64,000 bases of DNA. It comes from Periplaneta americana (lineage: Eukaryota; Arthropoda; Insecta; Blattodea; Blattidae). Below, in pieces: positions 55,930 to 64,000 of this stretch. The notes beneath the pieces are model-generated. The model made no database searches, had not been told where the DNA came from, and worked only from the letters and a program-made list of their open reading frames with translations. The stretch covers positions 178,182,396 to 178,246,395 of the forward strand of contig NC_091120.1 of NCBI RefSeq assembly GCF_040183065.1, given 5' to 3'. Position 1 is the first letter of the stretch. Each line of letters begins with the position of its first letter. The position numbers and the translations under genes are program-made.

Positions 55930-56182
55930 TAAAATGCTCTCTCAATTAATAACACTCAATAAAAGAATTGTATTCCAATGGATACCATCCCATTGTGGAA
56001 TCCTGGGAAACGAGAATGCAGATGCTTTAGCAAAGAAGGGCAGCACTGCTACTTACAGACCTGTTACTAAATCTATGTATTACTCTGTGAAAAGATTTAT
56101 TAAATCTACAAACTTAGACTTCAACAAACAAAATTTGATAACACAATCTCAAGGGGAAAAAATGGAACTCTCTGCATCATAA
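55898..56182 (+). pseudogene. RNase H C-terminal half of the LINE
   Basis: After the target duplication the frame continues KMLSQLITLNKRIVFQWIPS then HCGILGNENADALAKKG, the last RNase H motif with His and Asp. A frameshift follows near 56160, after which FRLATGHDCLAKRLHRIG, QSPNCPLCNSNQEMD can be read to the SINE insertion point, and SEHLKICASVADHGNIFEKY beyond it. Confidence 0.85.
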
Positions 56183-56334
56183 TCCACAGTTAATTCCCGA
56201 TTTACCACGAAAATCGTCTGTAGCTGCATTTAGATTGGCTACAGGCCATGACTGTTTGGCCAAGCGCCTGCATAGAATTGGAATATATCAGTCCCCTAAC
56301 TGTCCATTGTGCAATTCAAATCAAGAAATGGATT

Positions 56335-56586
56335 TTTTCCGTAAGTTATTTTACGACGCTTTATCAACATCTTAGGCTATTTAGCATCTGAAGGAGATGA
56401 AGATGATAATGCCGATGAAATGAGTCTGGGGTCCAATACCGAAAGTTACCCAGCATTTGCTCATATTGGGTTGAGGGAAAACCTCGGAAAAAACCTCAAC
56501 CAGGTAATTTGCCCCAACCGGGAATCGAACCCGGGCCACCTGGTTTCATGGGTAGACACGCTAACCGTTACTCCACAGGTGTGGAC
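56335..56586 (-). mobile_element. tRNA-derived SINE, family 1b, 14-bp TSD
   Basis: TCAAGAAATGGATT is exact at 56321-56334 and 56587-56600. Minus strand: GTCCACACCTGTGGAGTAAC head, B-box GGTTCGATTCC, body GGTTTTTTCCGAGGTTTTCC and the 3' part ending AAAGCGTCGTAAAATAACTT. It interrupts the LINE coding region one codon after QEMD. Confidence 0.93.
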
Positions 56587-56970
56587 TCAAGAAATGGATT
56601 CGGAACACCTCAAAATCTGTGCTTCAGTGGCCGACCATGGCAATATCTTTGAAAAATATTGGAGTGCAAGAGGTCAAATGACTTTATTGCCAAATGCCTG
56701 GCATTAGAAAACAACAACAACAAACTTCGAAATAATTTATTTATCTGTTTAAGGTGAAATTGTGTTTGACTGAATTGACAACGATGTTTTTTTTTGTAAA
56801 TGTAATATCTATTCCGAGTTAATTAATTTGAAACACAAGTAATCCTGTAAATGTAAATTCTGAGTTCATTCATAAGGAACTGACTGTACAAGTAGCCTAC
56901 AGTAACTAGTCGTGTGTGCACACAAGCATTTTGTAAACATAGAGCTCTATGTATGATGCAGCATAAAAAA

Positions 56971-56985
56971 CACGCACGCACGCGT

Positions 56986-57026
<41 letters not shown>
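56971..57026. repeat. (CA)n microsatellite
   Basis: CACGCACGCACGCGTG followed by about 20 CA units. Confidence 0.95.
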
Positions 57027-57031
<5 letters not shown>

Positions 57032-58678
57032 AGTCAATCCTATAGACAAATGTTTTAAAACTGGTGATTACTGTATTCCTTTCCTGAAGCTAGAGCGTGT
57101 GATGACTTCTTCATGCTGTAATGTTCACAACAAAATAAGCAGCTTATGGGATGTTATCTATCGGCAGGTTATCTTGAATAAACATTCCATACTCCCACCT
57201 TCAGGAAATACAATAACAAAGGGCTTCCTATACATCATTTGCAGGAAAGTAAATATTAGCAACACAGATACAATCTTTAGCAGCAGCAGCAAACTACCTC
57301 ACTTCTGTAACAGTGGGTTGTGTGTGATGAAATTAGATTAAGAAACAAATCAATTTACTTAAAGTCATCACCTTGCCACATGACACACATAGCGCAGCAA
57401 GTACTTCTGTAATGCTTCATGCAATAACTGGTTTTAACATATCTGAAATCTAATAATAATTTTAAATGCGTACTGTAATGGGTGTGAAAAACCTTTCAAG
57501 TCAATTAATGAAATTTTAAAAGCAAGCAAAATGCTCACTTAATGTTAATTAATCTGACTGGATACCCCAAAACATCAGTTCGATCCACTATTACAAGTGA
57601 AATCCTAGTTTTTTGTCTGGTAGATGATCAGCAAATGATTTTCCCAACTATGTAAGGAAGAAAATTCTGAAGTGTTAAGAAAGTATCAGTCGTTACAAAT
57701 TTCCAACTAACCCCAAGATTCATTATATTCATTATATAAGGAATATTACATTGTAAACAAATACTTAGATTATAAGTAAAAAATAAATACAAAATTAAAT
57801 TAACAAACTAATAAATAACTGAATGAATTAATCAATAATTAAGCAAACAAATGAATGAACTCTGTATCGGAAATTGATAGTATACAAGAGTAAACTTATA
57901 TTTTATCTCCAAGTGGCAAGTTTAATGTCATGGCGAAGTCTAGAGTTATAATTTCCACAAGTGCATAAAATCTTTTTACTCTCGTGTGCTATACAATATT
58001 TTATTCATTAATATTTAAATCTGAGTGTATAAGATAATTTTAATTTTAAATTATAGGTCTATTTTTGGTATTGTGTTGAAGTGATAATGTTCCATCATTC
58101 ATAATTCATTTTGTAGATCAGTGGTGCTTGTCAGTTTATTTTTGTTTTAGTTTCATATTAAATCAAAAGTTTGTTTACATATTGTACTCTATGTTCAATA
58201 GCAATTTTTATCCTCATTATTTAAAATATGATTTTTGCAAGATATCTCACTGTTGTTCTGAGGTAACGATTAAATGAATGAATGTGTGAATTTTATTATT
58301 GGGTAATATGTTGGTAGTCAAGGAGGCAGTGATATAAAAACTTTTAATTCACTGTGGAGAAAGTCATTGTTTACGTTGCCAAGGACAATGAAATAAAGAG
58401 CAGCTTATATGCCAGTAATGTATAAATTAATGGAATGAATGAATAAATGAATGAATGAATATAAATATTATTAACTAATAAACACGCAAACAATAAGGAA
58501 AATAATTAATTAACCAAATGATAAATAACTAAATAAATAAGTAAACAAATAAGTAAGTAAATAGTTAAATAAAAGTAATATATCGAAATGATAGCCATCC
58601 AAATCTTAGATTTAAAATATCGGCATTCTGATCAATTCAAATGAACAAAAAAGTATCAACAAGTGACTGACAATACAT

Positions 58679-58681
<3 letters not shown>

Positions 58682-58726
<45 letters not shown>
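58682..58726. repeat. (AT)n microsatellite
   Basis: About 22 uninterrupted AT units. Confidence 0.95.
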
Positions 58727-58729
<3 letters not shown>

Positions 58730-59943
58730 TGATTCATAAGTACAGAACAAGTACACACATCCATCAATTAGCAAATTCTCGAATAAATGAATGACTGATA
58801 TGTAAGTTGAACCAAATGATAAATAAACTATTAAAAATAAAATTTAATGAACAAATAAATGAATTCAATAATTACCAAATAATCAAAATAGGTAATAAAC
58901 AAATACATATATTAATATATTCAAAATTCCACAATAAATATCCACAAACTTACACGATAGATTTAATAATAATTGTAAAATTAAAATGCACAATGCAAAT
59001 ATTATACAGATTAACTGTTAAATATTTTTGTAATAGACATACCTTTATCTTCTAAAGAAGAATGGATAATTCAAACTAAGTGATAAAGCACATGGAAGGC
59101 CAGGAAGTGGACTGGACAAGGAGTGTAAGGTCACTGCTAAACAGAAATAGAAGGAGTATTACATCAACATTTCAATCCAGGTCAAAGCTTCCTACACTGT
59201 GGTCTTGTATTGTGGCAGAAAATCAATATTCTCACGAATGAGTCAGAGGAAACTACACAGTTCTCAGACTTTTCATGATTCACACGAAGATGCTTGAATT
59301 ATTTAACAGTTTCTTACAAGAAGGCATGCACATTTCCAATCTATCTTTCTGAGACATGAAGGCATTGACGAAATACATCAACTTTCCTTCAGGTAACTTC
59401 CATGAGGAGGATAAATGATAGTGTTGTCTGTATGTCTCTCACTTCTAGGGTCTTTGTTTTAGGTGTCTTACTTTCAACTCTAACCAATGAAGTTAATTTT
59501 CTCAGAAGTGTTTAGTTACAGCTTAAAGTAATTTTAATTCAGATATCGATCAGACATAATACCCAACAAATAAAGATAAATACGCGTTTCTTACATCATA
59601 GTTAGAATGTTGCGGTAATTTTTGTACTTTCAATCCAACACAGATAAGAAATCAAAGGTGGAGTTGAAAAATTTGTGTTAAAAATAGATAAGATAGTTTA
59701 TCATTATGTTAAAAGGAATCTAATTTTTAAGAAGAGTCAAAGATTGTATAAAATTGCATTAAATCATAAATGACAACAATTAATTTACAAATATTTCGTA
59801 TAAGAAAACAAAATAAAACAACACAGGATTCAATGTGCACTTCACGCAAATAAAATGAACATTTAAAAATTAATCCCAACAAGTTTTCCTGCATAAGCTA
59901 AGAGGGGGTTGTAAGTCACATGTGAGTTAATTTGTATTAAGTA

Positions 59944-61593
59944 CAGTGAAACCTGTCTAAAGCGGCCATCTGAAGTTACCTTGTAAAATGGCCGTTTTAT
60001 CAGGTGGCCACTTGATTAAGGTTGCGGTTTTTTTATGAATCACCATGAAAATACTGAATTTCACTGACTTTTTAGGACTGTGCGCGTACAACAATCATGC
60101 ATATTAATGTCAGCCTCTTCCATTCTTGCAACTAGCCTTTTCAAAACTCGCTTGCGGTACCTCAATTTAAATGACTGGATAATACCTGATCAAGGGTCTG
60201 GAGGTGTGATGTCGTATTTGGGGGAAGAAACCCCAATTTCACGGATCACACTGCGATTTTGTCGTTTAATCTTGGAATTGAAATCGCATAGCTAATTCTC
60301 GAACAATGATGATGTCATCCAAGCTTTATTGTTGGCAGTCCACTTCACCTCCAATAAGCCCATGTCAACATTTTTCAAACATCTCGGTTTCAATGATTTC
60401 CCTATCATTAAGAGTGGTTCTTTTTCTCCTGCAGCATTAAAACAAAAGAGCAAGGTTATTCTGTCTTTTGCCAACTTCCCCCATTTACACTCTTTTTCTT
60501 AAAAGTTAAGTTTTTTTAGGGAGGGCCCTGAAAAAAAACCTGTTTAGTCAACATTGTAAATGTCTCTGAGTTCATATTCCGCAAGAATTGAAGGCAGTCT
60601 ATTTTTTTCCATTCTTTAATAACACTGGTTGCAATGTCACCTCCTTCACCAGACACAGAACAATATGCAATGTTATGCCGTTATCTAAAGCACTGTATCC
60701 ACCCATTACTAGCAACAAAATTTCTTACATTGAGTTCTTTGGCAATTTCAAGAGCTTTCTCTTGAATTATAAGCCCATTTATTGGCAATTTCTTCTCCCT
60801 CGCACATTTGAACCATTCGTAAACGAAATCATTCACATTAATAAACACAGATTCTCTCTTCCTCCCATTCTTTTAATATTTCATCGTTATTCTTAATTAT
60901 GCCGTTTATTTGTGTTCCTCCACATTTGAATAGCCTATTTGTGTAATTTTTCTCACAGATGTTCCCTTCTCACTTTCTTCAATCATTTTTCGTCTCACCT
61001 CTAAACTTAACACCACTCTAAATTTATTGTTAGACATGATTTCTCTCTCAAATTAACTTCACAGTTCCTCTGAATCAAGTGAATGAAAAGAAGAAAAATT
61101 CGTAAAAGCTGGTCCATATAGAGAAAGATAAAAAGAGGAGAAAAAAAATAAAATTCGAATGGTTAACTACCTAAAACATACTCTGACATTTTCGATAGAA
61201 AAAGTCTGTGTTTCAATCCTCAAAAAAACAAGTAAGAATTTATAGCTGTGCAGGGTCGGAGTGGAAAGTGACAAAAGAGTAATAAAACAGTAACCAACTA
61301 ACCCCAAGATATGGAGGGTGTACTGTTGTACACTTAGCTATTGCTTCCTGTCCTCTAACCATCGAAAAAATAGGTCAGACAGTATCCGTGAAAAGATTTT
61401 TTGTTGGACAGTGACCGTTATAGTCAGGATCCAATCCAAATAGACCCCGGCCGCTGGTCGGCACATGAGGTGGCCGCTAAATAGAGAGAGAATTTGTATT
61501 GATCTTATGGAAAATCCAATTGGTTCCAGAGAAAATTGGCCTTTTGGCCAAGTGGCCGTTTAAATGAAGTGACCGCAAAGGTAGGTTTCACTG
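59944..61593 (-). mobile_element. Pogo/Tigger-type transposon, degenerate
   Basis: CAGTGAAACCTGTCTAAAGC (59944 on) is an inverted match to the right end, whose reverse complement reads CAGTGAAACCTACCTTTGCG, with CGGCCAC-type motifs further in. TA flanks both ends (59942-59943, 61594-61595). Length 1.65 kb, with remnants of a transposase on the minus strand. Confidence 0.88.
60190..61037 (-). pseudogene. Pogo/Tigger-type transposase pseudogene
   Basis: The minus strand from ATG 61037: MSNNKFRVVLSLEVRRKMIE with VRKITQIGYSNVEEHK (N-terminal CENP-B-type helix-turn-helix). Then FVYEWFKCAREKKLPINGLI and ASNGWIQCF (second CENP-B HTH), IYNVD followed by TAA where Glu of DETG is expected, KDRITLLFCFNAAGEKEPLL, MIGKSLKPRCLKNVD, NKAWMTSSLFEN. 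The D-N-AH motif of the second catalytic Asp is missing. Several frameshifts. Clearly inactive. Confidence 0.85.
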
Positions 61594-61595
61594 TA

Positions 61596-64000
61596 AAGCT
61601 CCTTTCTAACACATAAATCGAATGTGTTAGCAAAATTACAATGGTGGCCTTTCAATAGCCCACATACATTTCAGTCTAGACTAGTGGCTTGTGCAGCAAA
61701 TACTGCTGCAAACTAAGTTCGTTAGACGTTCAAAGAAAAATTTTTCAGATTTATTTTCAATGAAGAATACTTGTCTTTTTGATAGTTATTTGCTTCCATA
61801 ATAATGAAACATACTCCCTCTGAATGGATTTTTTTAGGCCAAATACTTTTTCTTGAACCTATCCAACTTCAGTTTTTGAGTTTCAACGCGAAAACGGAAG
61901 TATCAATGTCAGGACGATAGCAGTAGCTATTTCAGGTCATTGTGGATTGTAGGCAAAAGTTAAAAAAATGTCAGGTTTGCTAAGCTTTCGAACAATAGCA
62001 TTTTCGTATAGCTACTGCATGTAGAACTTGAAATGTAGAGCGTAAAATCATTTTATCCTACTAAGAGATCTTGCTGAAATGATCTGGAGACTACAAAATT
62101 TTCTAGGCCTCTTATTTTATCAGTAAGTAATACCTTTTTTTCTTTCCTTAGGAACTGTAATTTTTGCGCTCTCTCGAGCCAATACTGAAGACAATGACAC
62201 ATATCAATATCTACACTACACCGCCATTAAGTATATGAAAAAGACCCAACCCCACTGGGTTAATTAGTATAAAATATTTGATTTTTAATAACAATATTAT
62301 TATTATCTTACTTAAGTTTTGTAGTTATATATAGCAGTCACTCAGTAAATTATAGAAATGAAAATCTAAATTAAAATATTCTCTACATTTACTTACATAA
62401 CCACAAAACGTTTCACTTTCATGTCATTAATATAGCATCAATATTATGTACAATTAATGAAAAAATAGATGCATCATGATATTAACTATAATAATATTTA
62501 ATTTCTAATGGTAATAATGTCATCAAACCACCACAAGTTTCGCAGATTTGAATATCCAATACACAGCTGTACTCAGAAAATTATACACTGCAGAATCAGT
62601 TTTTAATAACAAATTGAATTGAGCTCTAAATATGTCGGCAATCTGCAGGTCATGGCCTTCGTGTAATAGCCTATTCTTTATTGTAGTGTGTGTTTTGTTC
62701 TGAAATTCAATCAAGTCGGCCGTGATTGAATAAAATTAGTTCTCAAAACTGACAACAGATGGATTTTGAAAAATAGGAAAATTATGTAGGAAAATTGACA
62801 TTTCACTGAAAACTACTACTTTTCCGAAAAACTTTAGGTTCCAAGCTTCAAAATGAGGGGCCATTTATTAAAATCCGTTCAGCAGTTTTCCCGTAATTTC
62901 CATTACCAGTTCAAATTATATATATAGATGTAGGTAGGTATCTAATGCTCTTGAGTTAACAATTGAGTTATTTAATCTCTTGCTTCCCAGTATTTAGATG
63001 TAAGATTTATTTTGTTGAAGTGCTTGACAGTGTGTTCAATGATTCATATCAATTTCTTCTTCTTGAGAACACAATATAAAATTTGGAGTAGACAATGCCA
63101 ATTGTATGTAAATGTTTACCCAGACAATCATGACCTGTAAGTTATATAACCTGTAAGTTAGGCCGGTATATCCCAGTACTAAGTATAGGTAGTTTGCAAA
63201 ATTTATCATATGCAAGTTATATACAATTTAAATCTGTTTTGTATAACTGGTTAATCAACCATCCATTCCATAGTATTAGTGAATTTCTTGACTCCACTGT
63301 AGATGTATTCTAAATTTATAAGCTGAATTGCTTTGTATATTACGATTATTATTAATATTGGTTATTGTTATTATTAATTCCAGTATTATTTCATTTATAT
63401 TGCTGTATTCATCTGTTTTTATATTTTATGTAAAATATTATTTTGTATCCCTTGTAATTTAGTATATTTTATGTCTATTGCAATAAACTGTTGCTCAAGA
63501 CATTAATAAACGACTGACTGATTGATTGTAAGGAGTCTGAACATGGCCCATCGCAAATTTACGTGGTAGGTCAGAATTAAATCTGATTTTACTAGTAAAT
63601 TTTTTCAATGAGAATTTTCTGTAGTATTTAATATTTACACATCATAATTATTTTTAATAACTTGTTTTACTGAATAATATGAAATATTATAGTTACGGGA
63701 TTGATGTTTGGAGCAAGAGGAACGATACCCAACTCCTCTTCTCAATTCTGTAAGACCCTAGGACTGCACAAATCTTTTCTGAATGAACTGGCCCTCCTCA
63801 TAATTAGAGAGTCAGTCAAACTTTTACGGAACCACGTATATGGACTCTAATTCAGTGTATGGAAAAAAATTGACGCACCATTATCATTTTTCTTTTTCCT
63901 TCTTAGCTTTCATTGATTCTTTACTTGAATTTTTTTTCTTCTGTAAACTGCCTTTGTTTGTTTGTGTATTTGTTTGCCTTTTTTCTCACTCTTTTAGCTC
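61596..64000. other. Unassigned AT-rich DNA
   Basis: No gene was recognised. TAAAATCCGTTCAGCAGTTT near 62870-62889 and the AATAAACTGTTGCTCAAGAC stretch near 63482 look like ends of repeats, but no bodies could be defined. Confidence 0.4.

Larger units (their letters stand above)
54541..56730 (+). mobile_element. RNase H-bearing LINE with a Penelope-like and a SINE insertion
   Basis: The LINE contributes three blocks: 54541-54970, 55930-56334 and 56587-56730. Read through, they form the RNase H domain, a zinc-knuckle-like NCPLCNS segment and the C-terminus ending LLPNAWH, then AAAACAACAACAACA. The Penelope-like insert (54971-55929) and the SINE (56335-56586) each have exact target duplications, so both are later than the LINE. 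RNase H points to an I/R1/LOA-type LINE; the RT is lost by 5' truncation. Confidence 0.88.
56731..59941. other. Unassigned AT-rich DNA with simple repeats
   Basis: About 3.2 kb without a recognisable gene. It is rich in AAAT/AATG-type tetranucleotide runs (for example around 57780-57860 and 58430-58560). Confidence 0.45.

Noticed and set aside
57099..57341. 80-codon plus-strand frame
   Set aside because: No recognised motif, no splice or regulatory context, and low complexity at its end.
62860..62950. Repeat end around AAATCCGTTCAGCAGTTT
   Set aside because: The motif seems familiar from insect repeats, but no second copy or boundary is visible in the window.
1..64000. CRISPR array, operons, bacterial genes, endogenous viral sequences
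   Set aside because: No spaced identical repeats, no clustered long frames, and no virus-derived protein motif were seen. The DNA is typical of an insect nuclear genome.

Overview
The window looks like nuclear DNA from a large insect genome. It is AT-rich, carries almost no long open reading frames, and is packed with decayed and nested transposable elements. The tRNA-derived SINE whose 3' part reads TTATTTAACGACGCTGTATC, and the LINE that ends in GGCTTTTAAGGAACCC plus a (TAAG)n tail, are families I associate from memory with cockroaches (Blattodea, probably Periplaneta). That species call is inference and was not checked against a database.

One host gene is supported. It lies on the minus strand at about 44840-50464: two spliced 3' coding exons (50037-50464 and 44962-45114) joined in phase 0 across a 4.9-kb intron. 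They encode a Ser/Pro-rich segment followed by a C-terminal coiled coil that most resembles the tail of CIN85/CD2AP (cindr)-type adaptors. Its upstream exons were not found. A likely poly(A) signal lies about 120 nt after the stop codon.

Nearly everything else is mobile DNA. Regions 1-16 kb and 46-48 kb hold mostly DNA transposons and MITEs with TA target sites (Tc1/mariner-type, many ending CACCCTGTA), including deletion derivatives that keep only the N-terminal, middle or C-terminal part of a mariner transposase. Two LINE families are repeated across the window: family A (11.1, 16.9, 30.9, 45.3 and 48.6 kb) and family B (13.0, 16.2 and 50.6/51.3 kb). Region 17.8-19.6 kb joins a Penelope-like element to a mariner pseudogene with a nested SINE. 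Region 20.8-22.1 kb is a diverged minisatellite of about 45-bp period. Region 25.6-26.5 kb is a 441-bp-period tandem duplication. Region 27.4-28.1 kb is a palindrome of two head-to-head Penelope fragments. Region 32-40 kb is mostly single SINEs and one hAT-type element in gene-free AT-rich DNA. Region 50.6-56.7 kb holds nested insertions. Region 59.9-61.6 kb is a pogo/Tigger-type transposon.

The most notable observations are these. (1) A Penelope-like fragment inserted in frame into the RNase H domain of a LINE, creating a 260-codon RNase H/GIY-YIG chimeric reading frame with a 12-bp target duplication. (2) A conserved hammerhead-ribozyme-like core (CTGANGA, stem, GAAA, stem) lies in the 3' flank of four Penelope-like sequences, one of them present as two arms. 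(3) A family A LINE copy in the host intron is exactly bracketed by about 132-bp direct repeats. (4) A microsatellite has expanded inside a MITE from a seed visible in the unexpanded copy. No virus-derived sequence, CRISPR array, rRNA gene or functional tRNA gene was recognised.
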